A DNA stretch of 64,000 bases, taken from NCBI GenBank assembly GCA_964459385.1, contig CAYWLG010000002.1:258706-322705 (forward strand), read 5' to 3'. The notes below the pieces were generated by a model. That model saw nothing but the letters and a program-made list of their open reading frames with translations, was not told where the DNA came from and did not search any database. Shown piece after piece: positions 52,652 through 60,510 of this stretch; position 1 is the stretch's first letter; every line of letters starts with the position of its first letter. The position numbers and the translations under genes are program-made. The DNA is from UBA6107 sp964459385. Its GTDB lineage: Bacteria; Chloroflexota; Anaerolineae; Anaerolineales; Anaerolineaceae.

Positions 52652-53902
52652 TTATTCAGCAGGTTGTGTGACCCGCGGCATCCAAAGACCCATCAACAGG
52701 GCGGCCAGCAAAGCCAGCCCGCCGCCAAACAGGAAGGGCGCCGCCGGGCCAAACCCCGCCCATGACCCCGCCCCCTGCCAGAGGATGCCCGCGATCAGCG
52801 AGGCCGGAAAGGCCAGCAGCCCGATCACCGCGTTGTAGGTGCCATAGGCTGTGCCGCGCAGATGTGCCGGCACCAGGTCTGCCACCAGTGCGTTGGCGGA
52901 GCCGTAGGCCATGCCATAGTACAGGCCGTAGAGCACATACAGCAGCCAGATGTGCCAGCCCTGCTGGGCAAAGGCGAACCCGATGTAGATGACGGCGTAG
53001 ACCACCCACCCCCAGATGATGAGCCTGCGCCGGCCGATGCGGTCAGAAAGCGAACCGGCCGGGGTGCTTATGAGCGCATAGATCAGGTTGAACATCACCA
53101 GCATGAGCAGAATGCCCAGCACCGAAAGGCCCAGGTTTTGAGCGCGCAGCACCAGAAAAGCATCTGAACTGTTGCCCAGGGTGAAAATGCTCACAATGAC
53201 CAGATAGATCATGAAGGGCTTGCCTAGATTTTTGAAAGAGAACTTGGGCAGGTCGCGCTGTTCTTTGGCTTTGACATCCTGCGCACCGATAACAAGCGAG
53301 AGCACGGCCAGAAAAGCCGGTACCAGGCTGATGAGCACGATGGTCTGAAAGGTGGAGCGCGTCAGATCCAGGTTGGACCGCTGCCCCAGCCATACCACCA
53401 GAGCCGCAATGGCCAGGCCGATCATGGCCCCGGCCGTATCCATAGCGCGGTGAAAGCCAAAGGCCAGCCCGCGCGTATCCGCCCGCACCGAATCGGCCAC
53501 CAGCGCGTCACGCGGAGCGGTACGGATGCCCTTGCCCACCCGGTCGGCCCAGCGCACCCCGGCAATCATGCCCCAACTGTTGGCAATGTAAAAGAAAGGT
53601 TTAGAGAGCGCCGAAAGGCCGTATCCGATCACGGCCAGCCACTTGCGCCCGCCCATTTTGTCTGAAAGCCAGCCCGAGAACAATTTGAGCACGCTGGCGG
53701 TGGCCTCCGCCACCCCTTCGATCAGGCCGATGATGTTGGTCTTAACCCCCAGCACGTTCGACAAAAAAAGCGGCAGAATGTTGATGACCATCTCGCTGGA
53801 GATATCCATGAACAGGCTGGTAAACCCCACCGCCCACACATTGCGCGGCAGGTCTTTAATGGTCGCGCGCCTGGCTTCGCCACTCTGATTCGTTTCTTCC
53901 AT
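52652..53902 (-). CDS. Major facilitator superfamily transporter next to a ChrB-like gene
   Basis: A 416-residue, 12-helix carrier with MFS marks: GLIEGVAEATASVLKLFSGWLSDKMGGRK (loop 2-3), ADRVGKGIRTAPRDALVADS and a second-half counterpart PAGSLSDRIGRRRLI. The VGKGIRTAPRDAL block recurs in a group of MFS carriers of unknown substrate, sometimes in metal or arsenic contexts. It lies 26 bases after a ChrB-like protein gene in the same direction, so the pair may handle a toxic ion such as chromate. GAGG precedes the ATG. Confidence 0.86.
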   Translation of the reverse strand: MEETNQSGEARRATIKDLPRNVWAVGFTSLFMDISSEMVINILPLFLSNVLGVKTNIIGLIEGVAEATASVLKLFSGWLSDKMGGRKWLAVIGYGLSALSKPFFYIANSWGMIAGVRWADRVGKGIRTAPRDALVADSVRADTRGLAFGFHRAMDTAGAMIGLAIAALVVWLGQRSNLDLTRSTFQTIVLISLVPAFLAVLSLVIGAQDVKAKEQRDLPKFSFKNLGKPFMIYLVIVSIFTLGNSSDAFLVLRAQNLGLSVLGILLMLVMFNLIYALISTPAGSLSDRIGRRRLIIWGWVVYAVIYIGFAFAQQGWHIWLLYVLYGLYYGMAYGSANALVADLVPAHLRGTAYGTYNAVIGLLAFPASLIAGILWQGAGSWAGFGPAAPFLFGGGLALLAALLMGLWMPRVTQPAE

Positions 53903-53928
53903 TGTTTCCTCGTATGTAAGGGATTGAC

Positions 53929-54519
53929 TTACTCGCGCTCATCCGCTGCCAGTTTGCCGGGATCAAAACGCATCTTGTGCGCATGATCGGGGTCTTCCTG
54001 GCTGTATACCGCATCGGTGAACTGTTGAAAGACATCGCGGCACTTTTGCAGCCATTCGCTCGTTTCTTGTGCTGCTGCATCGGGAGCAAAATCGCGTTTT
54101 TGCACCTTCAGGTACCAGTTTTCCAACTTGGTCAGGTCTTGCTCATTCTCTTCCAGTTCGGCAAAGCTGAAATTCTGGCGCGTCGTTTCTTTTTCGATCT
54201 CATGGATGAAGTCGGCGCACTGTTCTTTGATCTCGGCGTATTCTTCGGCACGATCCTGCTTGAAGCGTTCCAAAATATCGGCCTCGGTGGCGGCGTCAAT
54301 GGCATTGGAGAGGAATATCTTGCTGCTGCCCCCCTGGCCCTGCACGTATTCCTTCATCTCCTCGACAATTGTGAGAGAAGCCTCGGAGTAAGGCAGCAGC
54401 CACAGGCCGTTATCCAGCCCCAGCGAGCCTTCTGAACGCATGCGCCGCCACACGGTCACGCGCGGGCTCGAGGGCGTGGCCGGCAGTTGCGGGCAAAAGA
54501 GAATCCATTTATATTCCAT
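53929..54519 (-). CDS. ChrB N-terminal-domain-like protein
   Basis: A 196-residue protein. Its first 90 residues (YKWILFCPQLPATPSSPRVTVWRRMRSEGSLGLDNGLWLLP) match the N-terminal domain of ChrB, the chromate-responsive protein that regulates the chr operon: same Trp/Leu start, PSSPRV and LWLLP landmarks. The remaining part is helical and charged with a Glu-rich middle, and lacks the ChrB C-terminal domain, so this is a shorter relative. It may act as the sensor/repressor for itself and the MFS gene that follows. ATG 54519 has AAAGGA seven bases upstream. Confidence 0.8.
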   Translation of the reverse strand: MEYKWILFCPQLPATPSSPRVTVWRRMRSEGSLGLDNGLWLLPYSEASLTIVEEMKEYVQGQGGSSKIFLSNAIDAATEADILERFKQDRAEEYAEIKEQCADFIHEIEKETTRQNFSFAELEENEQDLTKLENWYLKVQKRDFAPDAAAQETSEWLQKCRDVFQQFTDAVYSQEDPDHAHKMRFDPGKLAADERE

Positions 54520-54529
54520 GATAAGTTCC

Positions 54530-54588
54530 TTTGTAACACTTGTTACATTATAAACTTATTTCTAATTAAATGCAATAAGTGTTACAAA
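54530..54588 (-). promoter_or_regulatory. chrB-like promoter flanked by a TGTAAC palindrome and inverted repeat
   Basis: Minus strand: TTGCAT (54570-54575), 17 bases, perfect TATAAT (54547-54552). The perfect palindrome TGTAACACTTGTTACA (54532-54547) covers the -10 edge and start site. A further copy of the half-site lies upstream of the -35: TTTGTAACACTT (54530-54541) and AAGTGTTACAAA (54577-54588) form a 12-bp inverted pair bracketing the promoter. Confidence 0.78.
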
Positions 54589-54589
54589 A

Positions 54590-54621
54590 AACTCTCCCTC
54601 GTTGTAAACTGAGGGAGAGTT
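54590..54621 (-). terminator. clpB terminator
   Basis: Perfect 11-bp stem AACTCTCCCTC / GAGGGAGAGTT with a ten-base loop; on the minus strand it is followed by TTTTTTG, which lies in the chrB operator. Confidence 0.88.
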
Positions 54622-54635
54622 CGATCAGGTTCTGT

Positions 54636-57206
54636 TTAGGCAGCGGCCGTAAAGGTCAGGCCTTCCTTGCCTTGATCCACGCGGATGGTCTCGCCGGCAT
54701 GGAAATCGCCGTTGAGCAGTTTCATGGCCAGCGGATCTTGCAACTCGCGCTGGATGGCACGTTTGAGCGGGCGGGCGCCGAAATCGGCGTCATATCCTAC
54801 ATCGGCCAGGTAAGCCCGTGCGGCCTCGCTGACAACCAGCTTGTAGCCCCGCTCTTCGAGCAGTTTCTCTACCCGTTGCAGTTGGATGCCCACAATGTGG
54901 TTCAATTCCTCTTTGGCCAGCGGGTGGAAGACGATGATCTCGTCGATGCGGTTCAGAAACTCAGGCTTGAAGTTATCTTGCAGAGTGTGTACCACCTCTT
55001 CGCGCGAGACCTTCTTCTCGCCCAGCCACAAACTGCTGCCCAGATTGCTGGTCATGATCACCAGTGTGTTGCGAAAATCCACCGTGCGGCCCTGTCCATC
55101 GGTCAGCCGACCATCGTCGAGCAGTTGCAGCAACACGTTGAAGACCTCAGGGTGTGCCTTCTCGATCTCGTCGAAGAGCACCACCGTGTAGGGGTGACGA
55201 CGCACCGATTCGGTCAATTGGCCGCCTTCTTCATAACCAACATAGCCCGGAGGCGCACCGATCAGCCGTGCCACCGTATGTTTTTCCTGATACTCGCTCA
55301 TATCAATGCGCACCATGGCGCGTTCGTCATCGAAGAGGAACTCGGCCAAAGCACGTGCCAGTTCGGTCTTGCCCACGCCGGTGGGGCCGATGAAGATGAA
55401 CGAGCCTAGCGGTCGGTTGGGGTCTTGCAGCCCGGCACGCGCACGTCGGATGGCGTTCGAGACCGCCGCCAGAGCATCTTCCTGCCCGATGACGCGCTGA
55501 CGCAAACGTTCTTCCATGTGGATGAGCTTCTGCACCTCGCCTTCGAGCAGCCGTTCCACCGGAATTTGCGTCCAGCGAGCCACGATGCCGGCGATCTCTT
55601 CAGCGTCCACCTCTTCTTTGAGCAATGCGCCTTCCTTTTGCAACTGTTGCAGCTTCTTTTCAGCCGCTTCGCGTTTGTCTTGCATTTCATGCAAAGTGCC
55701 ATAACGCAAACGGGCGGCCTTTTCGAGATCATTGTGGCGTTCGGCCTCTTCCATTTCATGGCTCACCTGCTCGGTCTGCTCTTTGATCTTCTGTAAATCG
55801 GCAATGGCGGATTTTTCGGTCTGCCATCGGGTGGTGAGCTGCGCCGATTGTTCGCGCAGGTTGGCCAATTCGCCCTCGATCTTCTGCAGACGTTCAGCCG
55901 AGGCCTTGTCCTTTTCTTTCTGCAGCGCCTGGCGTTCGATCTCCAGTTGCATGATGTCGCGATCAACCTCATCCAACGCCTGCGGTTTTGAGTCAATCTC
56001 AGTACGCAGGCGGGCGGCCGCTTCATCGATCAGGTCAATCGCCTTGTCCGGCAGCCGCCGGTCGGTGATGTAGCGATTAGAGAGCGTAGCCGCGGCAATG
56101 ACGGCACCGTCGGTGATGCGTACACCATGGTGCACCTCATAACGCTCTTTCAAACCGCGCAGAATGCTGATGGTATCTTCCACGCTCGGTTCGCCCACCG
56201 TCACTGGCTGAAAACGTCGTTCAAGCGCCGGGTCTTTTTCGATGTACTTGTGATATTCGTTGATGGTGGTGGCGCCGATCATATGCAGCTCGCCGCGCGC
56301 CAGCATCGGTTTGAGCATGTTGCCGGCATCCATCGAGCCTTCGGCAGCACCTGCGCCCACAACGGTGTGCATCTCATCAATGAAGAGGATCACCTCTCCC
56401 TGGGCGGACTGAACTTCTTTGAGCACGGCTTTCAAGCGCTCTTCGAACTCACCGCGGTACTTGGCCCCGGCTACCAGCGCACCCATATCCAGCACGATCA
56501 GTCGCTTGTGTTTCAGGCTTTCAGGCACATCGCCTTTTACGATGCGCTGCGCCAGACCCTCCACAATGGCGGTCTTGCCCACACCCGGATCGCCGATCAG
56601 CGCAGGGTTGTTCTTGCTGCGCCGCGAAAGGATCTGCACCACGCGCCGAATCTCTTCATCACGCCCGATCACGGGGTCTAATTTGCCCTGGCGGGCAGCG
56701 GCGGTCAGATCACGGCCATATTTTTCCAATGCCTCATAAGTATCTTCGGGGTTCTGACTGGTCACGCGCTGATTACCGCGTACCTCCGTCAGCGCCTTGA
56801 GGATGGCATCTTTGGTCAGGCCATATTGGGCCAGGCGTTTGCCCTGGTTACTTTCGGTAAGCGCCAGCAGCAAATGCTCGGTCGAAACATAATCGTCCTG
56901 CATGCCCTTGGCATAGCGTTCCGCCGCCTGGATCACATCCATAACCGGCCGTGAAAGTCCCGCCTCGCCGCTGTCATATCCTTCGATACGCGGTAATTTT
57001 TCAATTTCTTTCACAACATCTACGCGTAGTCCCTCGGTGCTACCCGATAATTTGCGCACGATGGCCGGCACCACCCCTTCTTCTTGCTGAACAAGTGCCA
57101 GCAGAAGGTGCAGCGGTTCGATCGTTTGTTGATGATTCTCTTGAGCAATCTGTTGAGATTGCATCAAGGCTTCTTGAGCTTTTTGTGTAAATTTCTCTAA
57201 ATTCAT
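54636..57206 (-). CDS. clpB: ATP-dependent disaggregase ClpB
   Basis: Hsp100 chaperone that works with DnaK to pull apart protein aggregates. The 856-residue chain has the N-terminal Clp repeat domain (TQKAQEALMQSQQIAQENH and a second copy), AAA-1 with GDPGVGKTAIVEGLA and LFIDEMHTVVGAGAAEG, the coiled-coil M-domain (about residues 400-530, heptad-rich), and AAA-2 with GPTGVGKTELARALA, then LLQLLDDGRLTDGQGRTVDFRNT and the sensor-2 region FGARPLKRAIQRELQDP. Starts at ATG 57206 behind AAGAGGTGG. Stress control is likely, but no CIRCE box was recognised; a 19-bp palindrome lies in the divergent promoter region. Confidence 0.97.
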   Translation of the reverse strand: MNLEKFTQKAQEALMQSQQIAQENHQQTIEPLHLLLALVQQEEGVVPAIVRKLSGSTEGLRVDVVKEIEKLPRIEGYDSGEAGLSRPVMDVIQAAERYAKGMQDDYVSTEHLLLALTESNQGKRLAQYGLTKDAILKALTEVRGNQRVTSQNPEDTYEALEKYGRDLTAAARQGKLDPVIGRDEEIRRVVQILSRRSKNNPALIGDPGVGKTAIVEGLAQRIVKGDVPESLKHKRLIVLDMGALVAGAKYRGEFEERLKAVLKEVQSAQGEVILFIDEMHTVVGAGAAEGSMDAGNMLKPMLARGELHMIGATTINEYHKYIEKDPALERRFQPVTVGEPSVEDTISILRGLKERYEVHHGVRITDGAVIAAATLSNRYITDRRLPDKAIDLIDEAAARLRTEIDSKPQALDEVDRDIMQLEIERQALQKEKDKASAERLQKIEGELANLREQSAQLTTRWQTEKSAIADLQKIKEQTEQVSHEMEEAERHNDLEKAARLRYGTLHEMQDKREAAEKKLQQLQKEGALLKEEVDAEEIAGIVARWTQIPVERLLEGEVQKLIHMEERLRQRVIGQEDALAAVSNAIRRARAGLQDPNRPLGSFIFIGPTGVGKTELARALAEFLFDDERAMVRIDMSEYQEKHTVARLIGAPPGYVGYEEGGQLTESVRRHPYTVVLFDEIEKAHPEVFNVLLQLLDDGRLTDGQGRTVDFRNTLVIMTSNLGSSLWLGEKKVSREEVVHTLQDNFKPEFLNRIDEIIVFHPLAKEELNHIVGIQLQRVEKLLEERGYKLVVSEAARAYLADVGYDADFGARPLKRAIQRELQDPLAMKLLNGDFHAGETIRVDQGKEGLTFTAAA

Positions 57207-57271
57207 AGTCCACCTCTTCTTACTGGGGTTCAATCCTGATTATCATAACCCGTCAATATACGAGTTTTGTT

Positions 57272-57290
57272 AAGAATCTGTCAGATTCTT
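57272..57290. promoter_or_regulatory. 19-bp perfect inverted repeat between clpB and ydbC
   Basis: AAGAATCTG / CAGATTCTT around a single central base, about 65 bases from the clpB start and 58 from the ydbC start. It does not match CIRCE. It may be an operator for one or both divergent genes. Confidence 0.6.
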
Positions 57291-57348
57291 GTCTGAGTTC
57301 GCTAATTCGGACGACAAAATCGCATTTATTGGATATACTAGGGTCACC

Positions 57349-57570
57349 ATGACAGAAATAAAGTTCGAGATTGTCAAAACCCTGGCGGTTCTCTCTACAA
57401 GTGAAAAAGGCTGGAGCAAGGAACTCAACCTGGTGAGCTGGAACGAGCGCCCGGCCAAATATGACCTGCGCGAATGGAGCCCCGACCATCAGGTCATGAG
57501 CAAGGGCATCACCCTTAGCCTCGACGAAATGAAAGCCCTGCGGGCTGCCATCGACGGCCTCGATCTCTAG
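57349..57570 (+). CDS. YdbC family protein (PC4-like nucleic-acid-binding fold)
   Basis: A 73-residue protein that matches YdbC along its length: KFEIVKTLAVLSTSEKGWSKELNLVSW, PAKYDLREWSPDH and KGITLSLDEMKALR. The fold is like the C-terminal domain of the eukaryotic coactivator PC4, and YdbC binds single-stranded DNA or RNA. TATACT (57333-57338) lies ten bases before the ATG, so the mRNA has a very short leader. It diverges from clpB. Confidence 0.93.
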   Translation: MTEIKFEIVKTLAVLSTSEKGWSKELNLVSWNERPAKYDLREWSPDHQVMSKGITLSLDEMKALRAAIDGLDL

Positions 57571-57633
57571 AACGCTGCCTGCATTTATTGTCATCACTCC
57601 TGCATTACAGGAAGAAGAGGAGATTAATTAACT

Positions 57634-58509
57634 ATGGAAGCATCCCAAATGAAACGCGTCCACGAATTTCAAAAGGACGAAATGACCAGCCATCTCATCT
57701 ACGGCAAGCTGGCTCGCCTCATCAAAGACCCGCACAACGCCGAGGTCATGAGCGAAATGGCCAAAACCGAGATGGCCCACTACCAGTTCTGGAAGAACGT
57801 CAGCAAGGTGGATATTCAGCCCGACCGCTTCAAGATCTTTTTCTCGGTTTTGCTCACCCGCTTGCTCGGCCTAACCTTCTCGGTCAAGCTGCTTGAAAAA
57901 GGCGAGGTGGCCGGTGCTGAAGAATACGCCGAGTTCGATTCGGTCGTGCCCGGCGCCGCCCAACTGGGCAAAGATGAAGAAGAACACGAAGATTCACTGG
58001 CCGCCATGATCCAGGAAGAGTTCCTCTCTTACGTCGGCTCCATCGTGCTCGGCCTCAACGACGCCCTGGTCGAGCTCACCGGCACCCTGGCCGGCCTTAC
58101 CCTGGCCCTGCAAAGCGGCAAGCTCGTGGCTGTCAGTGGTCTCATTACCGGTGTGGCAGCCGCCTTCTCGATGGCCGCCTCAGAGTTCCTTTCTTCGCGC
58201 GCCGATAACGACCCCAAAGCGGCCCGTTCTGCCCTCTATACCGGTATTGCTTACTTTATCACCGTCATTCTGCTCATTCTGCCCTATCTGCTCATCCCGC
58301 AGAACGGCGCCGGCATCTACATCAGTCTGGGGATCACCCTATTGATCGCCGTCCTCATTATTTTTGCCTTCAACTTCTACGTCTCGGTCGCCAAAGACCT
58401 GCCCTTTAAGCAGCGTTTCTGGGAGATGTTCACCATCAGCATGGGGGTGGCCGCCTTCTCCTTCCTGGTGGGTCTGCTCGTGCGCACCCTTTTCGGTATC
58501 GATATCTAG
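57634..58509 (+). CDS. Ferritin-like domain fused to VIT1/CCC1 iron/manganese transporter
   Basis: A 291-residue protein. The N-terminal 130 residues are a ferritin-like four-helix segment (HEFQKDEMTSHLIYGKLA, MAKTEMAHYQFWKNVSK, AAQLGKDEEEHEDSLAAMI) with Glu/His positions suited to a di-iron site. The C-terminal 150 residues are a five-helix VIT1/CCC1 transporter, with GLNDALVELTGTLAGLTLAL and AASEFLSSRADNDP. Such erythrin-VIT1 (Er-VIT) fusions are thought to move Fe2+ or Mn2+ out of the cytoplasm after oxidation or sensing. It lies 63 bases after ydbC. GAGGAG precedes the ATG. Confidence 0.92.
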   Translation: MEASQMKRVHEFQKDEMTSHLIYGKLARLIKDPHNAEVMSEMAKTEMAHYQFWKNVSKVDIQPDRFKIFFSVLLTRLLGLTFSVKLLEKGEVAGAEEYAEFDSVVPGAAQLGKDEEEHEDSLAAMIQEEFLSYVGSIVLGLNDALVELTGTLAGLTLALQSGKLVAVSGLITGVAAAFSMAASEFLSSRADNDPKAARSALYTGIAYFITVILLILPYLLIPQNGAGIYISLGITLLIAVLIIFAFNFYVSVAKDLPFKQRFWEMFTISMGVAAFSFLVGLLVRTLFGIDI

Positions 58510-58529
58510 TCATTCCTGCTGCAAAAAAC

Positions 58530-58560
58530 ACGGCGTGCCCGCAAAGCACGCCGTTTTCGT
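58530..58560 (+). terminator. Terminator of the VIT1 fusion gene
   Basis: Perfect 9-bp stem ACGGCGTGC / GCACGCCGT with a seven-base loop, followed by TTTTCGTTT. Confidence 0.88.
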
Positions 58561-58612
58561 TTAAATCCCCTTATAATAGGAACACTTAATTTCGATGTAT
58601 CGGAGAAATATC

Positions 58613-58840
58613 GTGAATCGCTCCTTCAAACTGGATCAATTTTTGCTTTTCGCCGCCATTCTGCTGGCCGTGGGGTTTGTCATCCGCCTGGGCGCTGACC
58701 TTTATCTGATCTCCATCGGTCACAACTCGGCCCCCTTCTGGCTTTTCCTCGTCGTCCGGGCCGTCGTCTTTCTTATACCTGCCGCTGCCTGCTTGGTAGC
58801 TTCAGTGATGCTTAAGAAGCGCCGCTCAATGCAGGAGTAA
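58613..58840 (+). CDS. Small two-helix membrane protein, 75 aa
   Basis: Two hydrophobic helices (about residues 9-28 and 44-66) joined by a short loop and ending in KKRRSMQE. No family recognised. The GTG at 58613 is taken as start because GGAG lies seven bases upstream. An ATG six codons before it has no such signal. TATAAT (58572-58577) supplies a promoter -10 element. It is followed by a palindromic repeat. Confidence 0.65.
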   Translation: MNRSFKLDQFLLFAAILLAVGFVIRLGADLYLISIGHNSAPFWLFLVVRAVVFLIPAAACLVASVMLKKRRSMQE

Positions 58841-58860
58841 TCCATCTACTCGCTATCTGC

Positions 58861-58884
58861 TGGGGCACGGCATGCCGTGCCCCA
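58861..58884. repeat. Palindromic repeat, sister of the 6926-6947 palindrome
   Basis: A perfect 24-bp palindrome centred on GGCATGCC and bounded by TGGGGC / GCCCCA. It differs from the 6926-6947 copy by one base pair per arm in the shared 22 bp. It is followed by TTTTTA on the plus strand and may also act as a terminator. Confidence 0.75.
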
Positions 58885-58902
58885 TTTTTATCGGCAAATT
58901 GT

Positions 58903-59724
58903 TTACCTGATCTTGCGCACCGGAAACTGGATCTCGGTCACTGTCTCAGGGTCATCTTGTACTCCTGGCTTGGCCTCATGCAGATACACCTCGCGGCAGG
59001 GGCCGCTCACCTCAAAGCCGTTCTCGTCCACCCACTTCAAGATTGCATCATAGGCCAGGCTGATCGTCTCAAAAGGGCCATGATGCACCGCACAGGCCAT
59101 TTGTGCCACCGCGGGCAAATCGCTCACAGACACTTCTGCGCTGCCTTTCACCTCCCCTTGCACCGGTTCGGCTACCTCAATATCCCACTCAAATTCTTTA
59201 TGCTCTTTATCGTGATAAAGTGACAGACACGGCCCAACTGGTTTAATGTGATTCGCTTCAAGATAAGTACCCAATTTGCACCACAACGGGGTTTGCTCTG
59301 AGGGCAGGCGCACCACCCCTCGCACCGAAGCGACGCGAATCGGCTCCACGGCCTTCATTACAACTGCATATTCCGACATGTTGTTCTCCTGTTCAATTTG
59401 GTGTAATAGATTCGCCGCGCGTCCTAAACGTTCTTCTTCATCGTTCACCTTTTGTCTGATCTCAGCCTGCCGCAGCAATAGCATGCCGCGCATCTGTTCA
59501 CTCGTTAGCCCGTTGTCAAGAAAACGAGCAATTTCCTCCAGGCTAAAGCCCAGGTCGCGAAGCGCCAGCACGCGGTGCAGGCGTGGCAGTTGATCATATT
59601 CATAATACCGATAGCCGGTAAACCGATCTACCGCCACTGGCCGCAGCAATCCCATTTCGTCATAGTAACGCAAGGTTTTCACTGTTACACGACTAAGTTT
59701 AGAGAAGTCACCGATCCGGATCAT
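58903..59724 (-). CDS. MerR family regulator with GyrI-like effector domain
   Basis: A 273-residue regulator. The N-terminal MerR helix-turn-helix (RIGDFSKLSRVTVKTLRYYDEMGLLRP) is followed by a dimerisation coiled coil (EEIARFLDN to LLHQIEQEN) and a C-terminal GyrI-like domain (about residues 115-273, AVVMKAVEPIRVASVRGVV and VAQMACAVHHGPFETI), as in BmrR-type multidrug sensors. It likely activates a nearby or remote drug-response gene; the adjoining genes give no clear target. It has a weak ribosome binding site before ATG 59724. Confidence 0.92.
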   Translation of the reverse strand: MIRIGDFSKLSRVTVKTLRYYDEMGLLRPVAVDRFTGYRYYEYDQLPRLHRVLALRDLGFSLEEIARFLDNGLTSEQMRGMLLLRQAEIRQKVNDEEERLGRAANLLHQIEQENNMSEYAVVMKAVEPIRVASVRGVVRLPSEQTPLWCKLGTYLEANHIKPVGPCLSLYHDKEHKEFEWDIEVAEPVQGEVKGSAEVSVSDLPAVAQMACAVHHGPFETISLAYDAILKWVDENGFEVSGPCREVYLHEAKPGVQDDPETVTEIQFPVRKIR

Positions 59725-59838
59725 CCGACTGCCTCCATGCTCCTTTTATATACCCTCCAGCCACAGGAGAGTCAAGATGAAATCGCACTTAAAAACAAAG
59801 TTGCTATAATTATTTGTATATCAATCCCTGGAGAAAAT

Positions 59839-60390
59839 ATGAACCCTGCCACCCTCGCTGATCTGTTCAATCGGGTTAATTGCGGAATCAGCAAGCAATA
59901 TCCTGCTGAAACTCGCTACCGTGAAGTTAAACCCCACTGGTGGAGCCGCAAAATGGTAAAAGAACCCTACGAGTTCACCCCCGAACCGGAACATTACCAT
60001 CTGGAAGAGGCATTAAAGGCCATCACAGCCTTGGGTGAATCGGGCAGCTCCGCCGCCCTCGAGTTTCTCGAAAAGCTCTACACACCAGATATCGATTATG
60101 ACAGCGAACGCTACTTCGTCAGCGGCGGCAGCGAACCCAGAGATGACGACTGGAAGTATCAGGTCACGATCTCTGTTGTTTACCCCAACGCTGCGGGCGA
60201 ACTCTATGACTCGCTCAAATATATTGTGCACACCGATGATTATTATGAAGATGACAGCGATGCAGACCCATACCAGGAGGACTATTTCACCAAACTAAAA
60301 CAGGGCGAGCTCCCCCCACCCGAGAACGAAAAATCCCATCTTGAAATACAGGCAGCCATCGCTGAATTAAAAAAGACGCTGGCGTCTTAA
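59839..60390 (+). CDS. Acidic hypothetical protein, 183 aa
   Basis: No family recognised. The protein is soluble and acidic, with a His/Trp-containing N-terminal part (YREVKPHWWSRKM), a helix-rich middle (EEALKAITALGESGSSAALEFLEKLY, HEAT-like in style) and an acidic Asp/Glu/Tyr-rich loop (HTDDYYEDDSDADPYQEDYF) before a final helix. GGAG lies just before ATG 59839; TATAAT sits at 59805-59810. Related proteins occur as immunity-like or repeat proteins, but this is only an impression. It converges on purB; no gene is seen in 60391-60510. Confidence 0.6.
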   Translation: MNPATLADLFNRVNCGISKQYPAETRYREVKPHWWSRKMVKEPYEFTPEPEHYHLEEALKAITALGESGSSAALEFLEKLYTPDIDYDSERYFVSGGSEPRDDDWKYQVTISVVYPNAAGELYDSLKYIVHTDDYYEDDSDADPYQEDYFTKLKQGELPPPENEKSHLEIQAAIAELKKTLAS

Positions 60391-60510
60391 AGATCCAATG
60401 TTTATCGAAACCATGACAGTCCCCTATGAAAAAGAATACCTAAAACTCCCTGGAATTCGGGCTCAGTCAGCAGATAGTTTCATTTTTGTAAAAACAAACG
60501 TGAAATCAGC

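Noticed and set aside
54636..57206. CIRCE element for clpB
   Set aside because: The TTAGCACTC-N9-GAGTGCTAA consensus is not present upstream; only the unrelated 19-bp palindrome is.
57228..57240. GGTTCAATCC resembling a tRNA T-arm near clpB
   Set aside because: No matching acceptor, D-arm or anticodon stems surround it.
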